Shown: positions 23,998-32,721, counted from the first letter of the stretch. The stretch is 64,000 nucleotides of DNA from Anaerolineae bacterium (GCA_013178295.1 JABLWW010000011.1:1-64000), one strand, 5' to 3'. The notes: a model not told the origin generated them from the letters alone. A program made the numbers and translations.

Positions 23998-24690
23998 TCA
24001 CCCTGATGTATCAGACTCAACGAAGATATTTTCAGCCAAAGCCCAGCCCAGAGAGAGAATACCTTTCTCGGTGCGCAGAGAAATCGTTTGATTGAACGCC
24101 AGGCTTTCAAGGATTTCTATCTTTGCGCCTGGCAATAAGCCGTTTTGTTCCAGGTATTTGAGAGTCTCGCGGCTGTCCTCGATGGTTTCGTGGATACGGC
24201 GGATGGTTACGGTTGTGCTATGGGGCGCTTTTGTCAGCGGAAGCCAATGTGAGGTCAGTTCTTCGTGGTCGGGCAGCGGGTTGCCATGCGGACAGGTAGA
24301 GGGGCGGTTCAGGTTATCGTTTAATCGCTTCTCAACGTTATCCGAGAGCGTGTGTTCAATCTGGTGTGCCTCGCTATGTGCCTCTGACCAGGGCACGTTC
24401 AGTGTTTGTACTAGCAGCCACTCGGTCAGCATGTGTCTGCGGATGACCGAGTGAGCGGCTGTTTCTCCTGCGGGGGTCAAAAGAATTTGTTTGTGTCGAT
24501 CAAAAATGATCCACCCGTCGCGCGCCATGCGCTTGAGGGTCAGCGTTGCGGTTGGAAGGGAGACGTTGAGCAACTCTGCCAGGCGTGTGGCAATGACTTT
24601 TTTTCCATCTCTTTGCAGACGGTGAATGGTTTCCAGGTAATCTTCAACGGTGGCGGTTGGTCGGACTTGGGTTGTTTTCACCGTTTTCAT
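23998..24690 (-). CDS. DtxR/MntR-family metal-dependent repressor
   Basis: A 230-residue regulator. A winged HTH (~14-70: VEDYLETIHRLQ, TRLAELLNVSLPTATLTLKRM) is followed by the metal-binding dimerisation domain with HMLTEWLLVQTL, EAHSEAHQIEH and the CPHGNP segment. A C-terminal FeoA/SH3-like domain follows (~150-230: LPGAKIEILESL). The family senses Fe(II) or Mn(II) and represses uptake or homeostasis genes; which metal applies here cannot be decided. A DtxR-like inverted repeat lies 39 nt upstream. It is probably the first gene of an operon with the two DedA proteins and the FAD oxidoreductase. Confidence 0.92.
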   Translation of the reverse strand: MKTVKTTQVRPTATVEDYLETIHRLQRDGKKVIATRLAELLNVSLPTATLTLKRMARDGWIIFDRHKQILLTPAGETAAHSVIRRHMLTEWLLVQTLNVPWSEAHSEAHQIEHTLSDNVEKRLNDNLNRPSTCPHGNPLPDHEELTSHWLPLTKAPHSTTVTIRRIHETIEDSRETLKYLEQNGLLPGAKIEILESLAFNQTISLRTEKGILSLGWALAENIFVESDTSG

Positions 24691-24728
24691 GTCATTGATT
24701 GCACTCCTGATTTTGATTATACCCGATG

Positions 24729-24746
24729 TGTTAGTGTGTGCTAACA
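24729..24746. promoter_or_regulatory. Candidate DtxR-family operator
   Basis: TGTTAG-TGTGTG-CTAACA, a perfect 6-bp inverted repeat with a 6-bp spacer, lies 39-56 nt upstream of the dtxR-like start. The TTAG...CTAA half-sites resemble known DtxR/IdeR operators. Autoregulation is inferred. Confidence 0.5.
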
Positions 24747-24756
24747 GTATGGCTTG

Positions 24757-24800
24757 TTAAAAATATTGCATCTTCCTGCTGCGAAGCAGGAAGATGCAAT
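24757..24800 (-). terminator. Terminator of the thioredoxin gene
   Basis: A perfect 16-bp stem (24765-24780 with 24785-24800, loop GCGA) is followed on the minus strand by TATTTTTAA. It lies just past the thioredoxin stop and isolates that gene from the dtxR operon. Confidence 0.85.
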
Positions 24801-24821
24801 TTAGAAAGGAAGGATATTGCT

Positions 24822-25169
24822 TTAAACTCCGACAGGTGTCTTTTCAAGCAGCGTTTTTACTTTTTCGCGCAGCATTGTTTCTGGCAGGGCGCCCACTTGT
24901 TGTTGAACAACCTTGCCATTGCGGATGAAAAGCATTGTGGGAATCCCCTGCACACCATAATGCATTGCCCATTCCACATTCTCATCGGTATTGACCTTGG
25001 CAATCAGAAGTTTTCCGGCATATTCTTTGGCAAGTTTGTCCAGCACGGGAGCCACCATGCGGCAGGGGCCGCACCAGGGTGCCCAGAAATCCACAATGAC
25101 AGGGATAGGTGATTGCAGCACTGTCTTTTCAAATGCAGCATCGGTTACATGAACAGGTTCGTTGATCAT
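24822..25169 (-). CDS. trxA: Thioredoxin
   Basis: A 115-residue classical thioredoxin. The active site WCGPC sits in VIVDFWAPWCGPCRM (~24-38). The cis-proline is in GIPTMLFIRNGK, and the length is normal. It reduces protein disulfides in the cytoplasm using thioredoxin reductase. The ATG at 25169 is preferred because GGAGAAACGCT precedes it and the mature fold begins there. A perfect 28-bp palindrome 31 nt upstream suggests regulated expression, and a strong terminator follows, so it is probably monocistronic. Confidence 0.97.
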   Translation of the reverse strand: MINEPVHVTDAAFEKTVLQSPIPVIVDFWAPWCGPCRMVAPVLDKLAKEYAGKLLIAKVNTDENVEWAMHYGVQGIPTMLFIRNGKVVQQQVGALPETMLREKVKTLLEKTPVGV

Positions 25170-25199
25170 AGCGTTTCTCCTTGACAACAGGTTAAATTC

Positions 25200-25227
25200 A
25201 TAATACTATACTATAGTATAGTATTAT
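25200..25227. promoter_or_regulatory. Perfect 28-bp AT-rich palindrome upstream of trxA
   Basis: All 14 base pairs of the inverted repeat match, centred between 25213 and 25214, built around CTATAGTATAG. It ends 31 nt from the trxA start and probably overlaps the promoter. This is the classic place for a dimeric repressor operator. No T-run follows, so it is not a terminator. The matching regulator is not identified. Confidence 0.7.
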
Positions 25228-25273
25228 AGCGCGGTTTTGTCAAGGGTTTTGCCTCGATGTTTCAGGCGGTTTG

Positions 25274-28200
25274 TTAGATAGTATCTTTGCGTTTCATCAA
25301 GCCCAGAATGATCAGGAATTCTCCAAAGGAGATCAGCAGGGTGTACAGCCAGCGCTGGGCTGCTGTGCCGCGAAAGGCGTGCCCATAATCATCATAGACC
25401 AGGGATAAAATCGTTTCTGCTGAACCGATGGCTTCCAGGCGGTTTTTCTCCCAGTCTTCTATCGTTTCGGCATAGGCTTCCATTTGGTCTTCGTAATCGC
25501 GGAATTGCTGTTCAACAGCGTTGCCATAGGACTCGTATGCGTCGGTCTGTGCTTCGATGTGCTCGGCAATTTGTGTTTTGACAATGTACTGGTACTCGTC
25601 AAACTGCTGCATGGTGTCTTCTTTGTAAGTGTTAAATTGGGCTTCGCGCGTCTGACGATATTCTTCCATCTGCTTTTCGGTGTTAATCTTGTATTGATTG
25701 GCGCGGTAGTGGGCTTCGCGGGCGGTTTCCTCCTCGATGGAGCGACCGGAGTTGGCTGCATCGGTGGCGACCACAGCCGGATTTGGAACAGGGTAGGGCA
25801 GGCGCGTGGGGGTGTTAATGGGGGTTGGCGTTGGCAAGGGGGTGGGTGTAGCCCACTGCGTGGGTGTGTTGAGCGGCGTGGGTGAAGGCAGCCGTGTTGG
25901 CTCAGAGGGTCTGGGAGGCTCTCCCTGGGCAAGTGCGATGCGTGCGTTCTCGTCATAGAAGTCCTCGGAGCGAATGCCCGGAAAGTTTGCGCAATTGATG
26001 AAAATATTAGGCCCCATGCAGAAGCATTTTTCTTTTTGTTTCGAGGTAAGCTTATTGCGCATTTCTGGCGGCAGATTCCAGCATGGGTCTTTGGTGAGTG
26101 CATCCCCCATACCAGTCGAAACAATGAATGCTTCAAATGTCCAGCGTGTCGAGATGAAGGGGCTGATAACCTTGCCCAACGGGATTTTCTCAAGCGGCAT
26201 CAGCATCCCGGCAAAGAGGAACTGCGGTACCAGAAAAGCGATCAACACAATCTGTGCCGAATTCTGGTTGGGTACCAGTGCAGAGATGACCAGCCCCAGC
26301 ATATATCCGCAGGCAACGCCAAGAATCATGGTGATTAACAATGCCAGGTACGCACCTGGGCCACTGACTGCTGGTCTGACCAGCAGAACCGCAAAGAGCA
26401 ATACAAAAAAGCCATTGTAGATTGATAACGTGAGTCCAATCCAGACTTTTGAGAGCACATAAGGAAGTATCTTCAACCCTACAGCACGCTCGCGTTTATA
26501 AATATCCGATTCTTTGACAATCTCGCGCATACTGCCCATGGCACCAACCAGGATTGCAATGACCGCTGTAATAAACCACATGCTCATGACCTTCATGCTG
26601 TCGCCGTGCACGGGGTCGAACAGGTTGCGTCCCCAGATGAAGTTCATCAGACCCAGCACAGGCGCCAGGGCAAGCGTCAGTCCCAGCGAGGCTTTGTCCT
26701 GCATCATGCATCTGATGGTGCGTGCAGAAAGGATGAGGAATTGCCGTATGGCGCCGATTCTGCGCCCGCGTTGTTGACGTCCTGCGCCAGCCATCTGTGT
26801 TTGACTGGGTGGCTGTTGATAGCGTGGCTGGATATATTTTGCGTAAGGGCTTTTCAAAAAGCGTTCGCGCCATTCTTCGGGCTTGCCACGTTTTTCGTCC
26901 TGAAGGATGCGGTAGATGTCGTCAAACTCCATATCTTTTTCTTTGCGTTCGCGGTCAGTGCGAAAACCGTCAAAGTAAATTAACGCCTCTTCGGGAGGGC
27001 CAAACCATGCCAGGTTTCCGCCTTTGGCAAGGATGATGGCGCGGTCGCAAAACATAACATTTTTTGTAGCGTGTGTGATGAGGATGATGGTACGTCCCTG
27101 ATCTGCCAGACGGCGCATTAGTTTCATCATTTCATACTCAGTCCCGGGGTCAAGGCCACTGGTTGGCTCATCCAGGAAGAAGAGGCGCGGTTTGGTCAGC
27201 AGTTCGACGCCGATAGAGACGCGCTTGAGCTGTCCTCCTGAGAGCTTTGAGATGGGCACGTCCTTGCGAAAGGTAAGTCCTAAATCCTCAAGTGTGTCTT
27301 CAACAGCTTTTTTTCTTTCGCTGGCTGTGGTATCTTTGGGCATGCGCAGCCGGGCGGAATAATCCAGCGCTTGGGTAGGGGTCAGCTCCATGTGAACGAT
27401 GTCGCGCTGGGGCACGTTGCCAATATCGTCGCGAAACATGCCATAGTTTTGGTAGAGATCAATCCCGTTGATCAGCACCTTGCCGTGCGTAGCGGGGCGG
27501 AAGCCGTTGATAGCGTCCATCAGTGTGCTTTTACCGGCGCCACTCATGCCGACCAGGGCAACGAATTCGTTGGGACCAATGCTGAGACTGATGTCTTTGA
27601 GCAAGTTGGTGTTTTTGGAAACCCATTTATTGACCCCTATGACATCAATGGCATAGCCCTCTTCAACAGCGGAGTGCTGCAACTCGTTGCCGGTGAAGTT
27701 CATCTGGTAAGGGCCAATTTTGATCACGTCACCGGGTTTGAGCCATACAGGGTCTTTGATAGGTGCCCCATTTACATAGACACCGTTGGCGCTATGTAAG
27801 TCGGTCAGGCGGGTGCGGGTGCCCATACGTTCAAATAGGGCATGGTAGCGGCTGACCATAGGATGATTAAGGACCAGTTGGTTATCGGCAGCACGCCCGA
27901 CGCTGAATCTTTCCTGTCCGGCAAGATTGATGCCCCCCAGCACCTGAAGCGGTGCCATCTGGCTGATGGCAATTTCTTCCACTGTTGAATCGGTTGGGGC
28001 AACGGGCGCCGAAAGCTCTTGTGTCTGTTTTGTTGGTGGATACGGCAATGCTGATGGCAAAGGCGCAGCGGAGACGATGGTCGCTGGTTGAGGCAGCACC
28101 AGCTCGAATGTCAAATCGCACACCTGAAAGGTATCGCCGGGTTTGATGGGATATGCCTGGTAGGGGGTGAGCTGCTGTCCATTTTGAAGAATGCCATTGC

Positions 28201-28792
28201 GTGAGCCGAGATCGGTAACCCAGACTTGACCTTCGCGTACGGTGAGGCTGGCATGACGCCGCGAGATCATCTTTGAATCAATCGTAATCTGACAGCCTGC
28301 TTCGCGCCCAATGACCGTTTCACCTTCGGAAAGGGCGGTCTCTTGCCAGGGTGCGTTCCCTTGACGGTATCTCAGACGGAATTGCTGAACAGGTTTTGCA
28401 GGTGCTGCTGGTGGCATGGGGGCAATTGCCTCGATGGGCGCGTCGGCAACTGTGGCGGTTACATCAGCTTTTGTGACTTGGGGTAACGATCCCGCAGGGT
28501 GCAGTCTCAATTGATAGTCAAAAATGGAAAAGGTTTGTCCGGGTAATAGGGACACTTTCCTGCGGGGAAAGAGCGGTTCGCCTTCCAGTAAAGTGCCGTT
28601 CGCAGATCCCATATCCATCAGGCAGCATTCTGTGGGACTCAGCTCAAGCTGAGCGTGGCGGCGTGATACGCCATCTTCAGGAAGGTGGATGTCGCAGTCA
28701 GCAGCTCTGCCGATGATATAGGTGCCATAGTTGAGAGGTTTTTGTTGCCAGCCTCCGCCGCGATATGAGTAGGTCAAAATGTAATCTGTCAT
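25274..28792 (-). CDS. Triple-FHA ABC exporter with extracytoplasmic coiled-coil insert
   Basis: A 1172-residue fusion. Three FHA domains bind phospho-Thr peptides: ~1-95 (GRAADCDIHL, SRRHAQLEL), ~135-230 (GREAGCQITI, SRRHASLTV) and ~290-380 (GRAADNQLVL, SRYHALFER). An ABC ATPase follows (~395-630): Walker A GMSGAGKST, signature LSGGQLKRVS, Walker B LFFLDEPTSG. An ABC2-type membrane region spans ~700-950. A Pro/Thr-rich stretch (~965-1000), ~110 residues of coiled-coil-like sequence with many Gln, Glu and Tyr, and a final helix (~1149-1169) complete it. FHA-ABC half-transporters of the ABCG-like group are known; the late insert is unusual. The ATG at 28792 puts FHA1 at the N-terminus. It lies 40 nt downstream of a lipoprotein gene. 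Confidence 0.9.
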   Translation of the reverse strand: MTDYILTYSYRGGGWQQKPLNYGTYIIGRAADCDIHLPEDGVSRRHAQLELSPTECCLMDMGSANGTLLEGEPLFPRRKVSLLPGQTFSIFDYQLRLHPAGSLPQVTKADVTATVADAPIEAIAPMPPAAPAKPVQQFRLRYRQGNAPWQETALSEGETVIGREAGCQITIDSKMISRRHASLTVREGQVWVTDLGSRNGILQNGQQLTPYQAYPIKPGDTFQVCDLTFELVLPQPATIVSAAPLPSALPYPPTKQTQELSAPVAPTDSTVEEIAISQMAPLQVLGGINLAGQERFSVGRAADNQLVLNHPMVSRYHALFERMGTRTRLTDLHSANGVYVNGAPIKDPVWLKPGDVIKIGPYQMNFTGNELQHSAVEEGYAIDVIGVNKWVSKNTNLLKDISLSIGPNEFVALVGMSGAGKSTLMDAINGFRPATHGKVLINGIDLYQNYGMFRDDIGNVPQRDIVHMELTPTQALDYSARLRMPKDTTASERKKAVEDTLEDLGLTFRKDVPISKLSGGQLKRVSIGVELLTKPRLFFLDEPTSGLDPGTEYEMMKLMRRLADQGRTIILITHATKNVMFCDRAIILAKGGNLAWFGPPEEALIYFDGFRTDRERKEKDMEFDDIYRILQDEKRGKPEEWRERFLKSPYAKYIQPRYQQPPSQTQMAGAGRQQRGRRIGAIRQFLILSARTIRCMMQDKASLGLTLALAPVLGLMNFIWGRNLFDPVHGDSMKVMSMWFITAVIAILVGAMGSMREIVKESDIYKRERAVGLKILPYVLSKVWIGLTLSIYNGFFVLLFAVLLVRPAVSGPGAYLALLITMILGVACGYMLGLVISALVPNQNSAQIVLIAFLVPQFLFAGMLMPLEKIPLGKVISPFISTRWTFEAFIVSTGMGDALTKDPCWNLPPEMRNKLTSKQKEKCFCMGPNIFINCANFPGIRSEDFYDENARIALAQGEPPRPSEPTRLPSPTPLNTPTQWATPTPLPTPTPINTPTRLPYPVPNPAVVATDAANSGRSIEEETAREAHYRANQYKINTEKQMEEYRQTREAQFNTYKEDTMQQFDEYQYIVKTQIAEHIEAQTDAYESYGNAVEQQFRDYEDQMEAYAETIEDWEKNRLEAIGSAETILSLVYDDYGHAFRGTAAQRWLYTLLISFGEFLIILGLMKRKDTI

Positions 28793-28832
28793 CCTTACAA
28801 CCTCAAAAAAGTGTGACTGTATTCGGTCTGTT

Positions 28833-30008
28833 TTATGGAAGAGACGGAATTTGTGGGGTAATGCTGTACACATCGGTTGGTACGACAACAGTCTTGGCTG
28901 CGTTTTGTGCATCTGTACACAGACCAGGCTCTGTGCCGGTTAATGCACGCCCAAACCCTTTGCGACAGGTGTTGTCCACTGCTGCCAGCTTTTTGAGGGG
29001 ATATTCCTTGTTCTTTTCGAGCGGAGAGCCTGCAGCAGTCAGGGTGAAGATGTCATTGTAATCAAACAGTGTTACGTCTTTGGCGCCCTCGTCAGCCCAT
29101 ACGCCCCAAATAAATGATTTGACGTTGCCAATCAGGCTGGATTTGAAAGCAAATTGCACGGCGGTTGTGTTGGGCAAGATGCGCGACCAGCACTGGTCTG
29201 GGTCTTGGGTGGTGGCGGGTGAAAACACCAGGGTATTATAGCCATCCCCACTGGATGGCGCATCGGATTTCATCGGTGTTTTATTGCCCACGTCCTCGTT
29301 GGTATCCTGAAACACATTTACGTTCTCAATTGACCAATTGGTGGACTTGGGTGCGCTTGCCCAGATAAGAAAGTCGCCGCGCCCGTCGAAGTCATTGTCA
29401 ATTTCGACGCCGTAGTATCCCGTGGCGGTATCTGGAAGGTAATCACGGAGATAAATGGTTATGTAGATAAATTTTTCATCACTCACAATCTCGGCTTTCT
29501 GGATATCGAGATGGGGAAGATAGAGCATGTCGTTTGCGGTAAACGGACGTTCTAGCAGTCCGATTTCTAAACTGTCGCCAGCGTTGATGGCTTTCTTATC
29601 TGCACCTTTGGAAGAATCGGCATCGAAGATAGTGGCTACCGCTTTACTGGCATCTCCCGGGGTGTCTTTGTGCGCAATGGGGGTTTGTGTGGAGGCAGGG
29701 GCGGCAGGAGTTTCACCGGCTTGCGGTGGAGGCATAGTGCCTGCTGACATTTCTGCAATCTTTGTGGCAGCTTCAGCAAGCTGTTGCGCCATGGCAGTTT
29801 GTGTGATTTCAGCGGGCTGCAACGCGCCTGAAACAGCCGTAGCCATCTGGGCTGGTTCGGCTGGCAAACCAAGTGCGGTTGCCGTCAAGGCAAAATTTTC
29901 CTCTGTATTTTCAGCCGCTTTTAGAAAGGGCGCATTACATGCTAATGTGATTGCCAGAAGAACAACAGTGATAAGATAAAAGTTTGGCGCGTGGTTTGTT
30001 TGCTTCAT
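28833..30008 (-). CDS. Lipoprotein co-transcribed with the FHA-ABC exporter
   Basis: A 391-residue secreted protein with a lipoprotein signal (hydrophobic core then ITLAC; Cys about residue 24). An Ala/Thr/Pro-rich low-complexity stretch (~30-120) follows, then a globular beta-rich domain (~125-391) containing VEIDNDFDGRGDFL, which resembles a calcium-loop or dockerin-like D-rich motif. No named family is recognised. AGGAG lies 7 nt before the ATG at 30008. Its position 40 nt before the FHA-ABC start suggests a shared transcript and perhaps a role as an extracytoplasmic partner or substrate of that exporter. Confidence 0.7.
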   Translation of the reverse strand: MKQTNHAPNFYLITVVLLAITLACNAPFLKAAENTEENFALTATALGLPAEPAQMATAVSGALQPAEITQTAMAQQLAEAATKIAEMSAGTMPPPQAGETPAAPASTQTPIAHKDTPGDASKAVATIFDADSSKGADKKAINAGDSLEIGLLERPFTANDMLYLPHLDIQKAEIVSDEKFIYITIYLRDYLPDTATGYYGVEIDNDFDGRGDFLIWASAPKSTNWSIENVNVFQDTNEDVGNKTPMKSDAPSSGDGYNTLVFSPATTQDPDQCWSRILPNTTAVQFAFKSSLIGNVKSFIWGVWADEGAKDVTLFDYNDIFTLTAAGSPLEKNKEYPLKKLAAVDNTCRKGFGRALTGTEPGLCTDAQNAAKTVVVPTDVYSITPQIPSLP

Positions 30009-30172
30009 GAGCACACTCCTTGTCGTTTTCTTAACAGCCCCTCATTTCTTAATCATACATATTTAATCACTGTGAGTCAAATAGCCGTGGGCTTTTTTTG
30101 CAATATAATCTGTTCAAGGATGACTGGCTGTCGTGCCAGGTTGAGTATTTTCACGAACAAGGAGTATAGGCA

Positions 30173-31165
30173 ATGAAACTATCTGTGTTTACCGTTTTGT
30201 ATAAAGATCGTGCTCTCTCTGAGGTGTTAGATATTTTGAAGGCGAAGAGTATCCATCATGTGGAAGTTGGCTGCGGAGGATTTATAGGGAAGGATCACTG
30301 TGATCCGTCAAAGTTGTTGAAGGATAGGCGGGCGCGCGAGCAATTTCTTGAATTGTTCCTTGCGCGCGAGATGGAGATTGCGTGTCTGAGTTGTCATGGC
30401 AACCCGCTTCACCCCCAAAAGAATCTTGCGCTTGCATATCATCAGGATATCAAAGACGCGATTGACTTAGCCAGCGAACTGGGTGTTAAACGGATTGTAA
30501 CTTTTTCGGGTTGCCCAGGGGATAGCGAGAACGCGCTTTATCCAAATTGGCCTGTTTCACCTTTCCCGGAGGAATTTCAAACCATCGTTGAATGGCAGTG
30601 GGAGAAAAAACTGATCCCTTACTGGAAGGAGTTGGGGAAGTACGCGGAGGACAAAGGTGTAAGGATTGCTCTGGAAATGCATGGTGGTTATTCTGTCCAC
30701 TCACCGGCTACTGCGATCCGGATGCGCAAAGAAACCGGCTGTGTTGCTCTGGGTGCTAACCTTGATCCAAGCCACATGTGGTGGCAGGGAATAGACCCTG
30801 CTCAGGCGGCGCGCTATCTGGCAAACGAAAATTGCCTGTACTACTTCCATGCCAAAGATGCTGCCATTGATCCCAATGCTGTCTCTTATTATGGTGTAAC
30901 TGATATGCAGAGTTTTTCCACTGCCTTCGGCCGTGCCTGGCAGTTCCGCACGGTTGGTTTTGGGCATGATTTGAAGGTTTGGGCAGACTTGTTTAGTGTA
31001 ATGCGTTCGGTTGGCTATGATGATGTGGTCAGTATCGAGCATGAAGATTCCTACATGTCTGTGGAGGAGGGGCTTGACAAGGCAATTGCCAATTTGCGGC
31101 AGGTGCTTATGTTTCAGCCGCCGTCAAAACCAAAGGCTTTTGATCTGGACGATCGCTTTAAGTGA
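30173..31165 (+). CDS. Sugar phosphate isomerase/epimerase (xylose-isomerase-like TIM barrel)
   Basis: A 330-residue single TIM barrel. Family landmarks are HVEVGCGGF near strand 2, CLSCHGNPLHP (~73-83), RIVTFSGCPG, the metal-ligand strands ALEMHGGYSVHSP (~163-175) and LGANLDPSHMWW, YYFHAKDA (~222-229) and the closing VVSIEHEDSYM with Glu. Such enzymes isomerise or epimerise sugars, inositols or related polyols using a divalent metal. Substrate cannot be assigned. AAGGAG precedes the ATG. It stands alone on the plus strand and no sugar transporter adjoins it. Confidence 0.85.
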   Translation: MKLSVFTVLYKDRALSEVLDILKAKSIHHVEVGCGGFIGKDHCDPSKLLKDRRAREQFLELFLAREMEIACLSCHGNPLHPQKNLALAYHQDIKDAIDLASELGVKRIVTFSGCPGDSENALYPNWPVSPFPEEFQTIVEWQWEKKLIPYWKELGKYAEDKGVRIALEMHGGYSVHSPATAIRMRKETGCVALGANLDPSHMWWQGIDPAQAARYLANENCLYYFHAKDAAIDPNAVSYYGVTDMQSFSTAFGRAWQFRTVGFGHDLKVWADLFSVMRSVGYDDVVSIEHEDSYMSVEEGLDKAIANLRQVLMFQPPSKPKAFDLDDRFK

Positions 31166-31271
31166 TGCTTATCTCAGAGATGGGGCAAAGCGCAGCTTTT
31201 TTGCATGATAGCGATAACACTTTTGCTGAAAAATATTTGACGCTGTTGGCGTTTTGTATATAATCAGAGTC

Positions 31272-32009
31272 ATGATTAAGATTGGTAGTGCCACAAATCG
31301 AGGCATCAAACGCAAGGATTCTCCGAATCAGGATTCCGTAGAGGTGGTGATGCCCAGTCTGTTCAACCGCCACCCGCCATTGTTGATTGTAGCCGATGGG
31401 ATGGGTGGGTATGAAGGGGGAGCAATTGCCAGCAAGCTGGTCATTGAATCTTTGAAAGAATGGTATCTCAAGGCAAAGCTGCAGGTAGATTACTGTGATG
31501 TCCTGCGTCAGGGTGTGCTTGCAGCCCACCACGCCATTTTAGAAAAATCGCAACAATCGGAGGAACTGGCGAAAATGGGCAGTACAGTGGTTGCAGCTGT
31601 TTTGCAGCCCCGCAGCCTTTGTCTGTGTAATGTTGGAGACAGCCGGGCATATATTATCAATGCGCGCGAAATTCGTCAGGTCAGTTATGATCACAGTTTT
31701 GTCGGCGAGCAGCTGCGTCTGGGTCTGATCACTGCTGAGGAGGCTCAAAATCATCCGCGGCGCAACATTCTGACACAATCGCTCAGCGCACAACGTGGGG
31801 AGATTAATCCCTATTTGACGCGCATCGATTTAGAGCAGGAGGATATTGTTCTGCTGTGTTCGGATGGTTTGTGGGGACCTGTCCCAGAATCCCAGATTCA
31901 GAGCATTGCGCTGGAGCTTGATCCTCAGTCTGCCGCAGACAGACTGGTGGAGATGGCAAATGATAACGAGGGGCCTGATAATATCTCAGTGATTGTTGCC
32001 CGGCAGTAA
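31272..32009 (+). CDS. PP2C-family Ser/Thr protein phosphatase
   Basis: A 245-residue single-domain PP2C. The metal-binding Asp motifs are all present: NQDSV (~22-26), VADGMGGYEGG (~42-52), CNVGDSRAYI (~120-129), LCSDGLWG (~196-203) and GPDNISVIV near the C-terminus. It removes phosphate from Ser/Thr residues and normally balances Hanks-type kinases. No kinase is in the window, but three phospho-Thr-binding FHA domains lie 2.5 kb away. The ATG at 31272 is chosen because the conserved core starts right after it; the ribosome binding site is weak. Confidence 0.93.
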   Translation: MIKIGSATNRGIKRKDSPNQDSVEVVMPSLFNRHPPLLIVADGMGGYEGGAIASKLVIESLKEWYLKAKLQVDYCDVLRQGVLAAHHAILEKSQQSEELAKMGSTVVAAVLQPRSLCLCNVGDSRAYIINAREIRQVSYDHSFVGEQLRLGLITAEEAQNHPRRNILTQSLSAQRGEINPYLTRIDLEQEDIVLLCSDGLWGPVPESQIQSIALELDPQSAADRLVEMANDNEGPDNISVIVARQ

Positions 32010-32031
32010 GATGCTTATTGCACTGGTAGCG

Positions 32032-32592
32032 CTATCTTTTGTACGTGCCCATCCATTCGCCAGAAGCCAGAATGTGTCCCTGTATTTTGGCAGATAACTG
32101 ATCGGCGCTGAGAGAGGCGGGGAGGGGTGGTGGCAGGTCTAGCGCATACAATTTGAAGAAGTAGCGATGGGGTTTGCCGGGGGGAGGGCATGGGCCCCCA
32201 TAGTTGTTGCGCTTCCAGCTGTTGATTCCATGAGTGCCTTGAAGCTGTGTACTTGCGCTGGCATTTTCTGGCAGCCCATTCAGCGTTGGGGGGAGGTTAT
32301 AGAGCACCCAATGTACCCAGGTGCCAACCGGCGCATCTGGATCGTCCATGATAAGCGCCAGACTCTGGCTTCCATCAGGAATTTGTGACCACGTCAGCGG
32401 TGGGGAAATATCTTTACCCTGACAGGTGTACTGCTGAGGAATAGGTTGCCCTTGCGCAAATGCTGGACTGAATATGGTGAGAGATGCAGATGGTGTCATC
32501 ACAAGCTCCTTACTCTGGCAGCCTGCCAGTATCAAAAGCGGCCATATAAGCACAAGGATATTACATAGCGCTTTTGCCCTTACATGTCTCAT
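32032..32592 (-). CDS. YbhB/YbcL (PEBP/Raf-kinase-inhibitor-like) lipoprotein
   Basis: A 186-residue protein with a lipoprotein signal (LLILAGC, Cys ~24) and one PEBP domain (~36-186). Conserved phosphatidylethanolamine-binding motifs are present: DPDAPVGTWVHWVLYN (~86-101), GTHGINSW, YGGPCPPPGKPHRYFF (~135-150). Bacterial members are often exported and their ligands are unknown. The ATG at 32592 starts only 6 nt after a TATAAT box on the same strand, so the mRNA may be leaderless. It is divergent from the next lipoprotein gene. Confidence 0.87.
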   Translation of the reverse strand: MRHVRAKALCNILVLIWPLLILAGCQSKELVMTPSASLTIFSPAFAQGQPIPQQYTCQGKDISPPLTWSQIPDGSQSLALIMDDPDAPVGTWVHWVLYNLPPTLNGLPENASASTQLQGTHGINSWKRNNYGGPCPPPGKPHRYFFKLYALDLPPPLPASLSADQLSAKIQGHILASGEWMGTYKR

Positions 32593-32598
32593 GATTTG

Positions 32599-32629
32599 AT
32601 TATAGCATTTTCGGACAGGCTGTTGGCAA
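32599..32629 (-). promoter_or_regulatory. Promoter giving a probable leaderless mRNA
   Basis: On the minus strand, TTGCCA (32624-32629), 19 nt, then TATAAT (32599-32604). The expected start site falls at or next to the A of the ATG at 32592, and no Shine-Dalgarno is possible. Confidence 0.5.
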
Positions 32630-32680
32630 GCTTTTTTTGTTACTGTCCTGATCTGTTTAAAAATTTGCACTCTGCAGCAA

Positions 32681-32710
32681 TTGCCAAAATATGGCGTTAT
32701 GTGCTATCAT
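32681..32710 (+). promoter_or_regulatory. Promoter of the repeat-bearing lipoprotein
   Basis: TTGCCA (32681-32686), 18 nt, then TATCAT (32705-32710). The predicted start site near 32717 leaves only a few nt before the ATG at 32722. Confidence 0.45.
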
Positions 32711-32721
32711 TAACACCAGAT

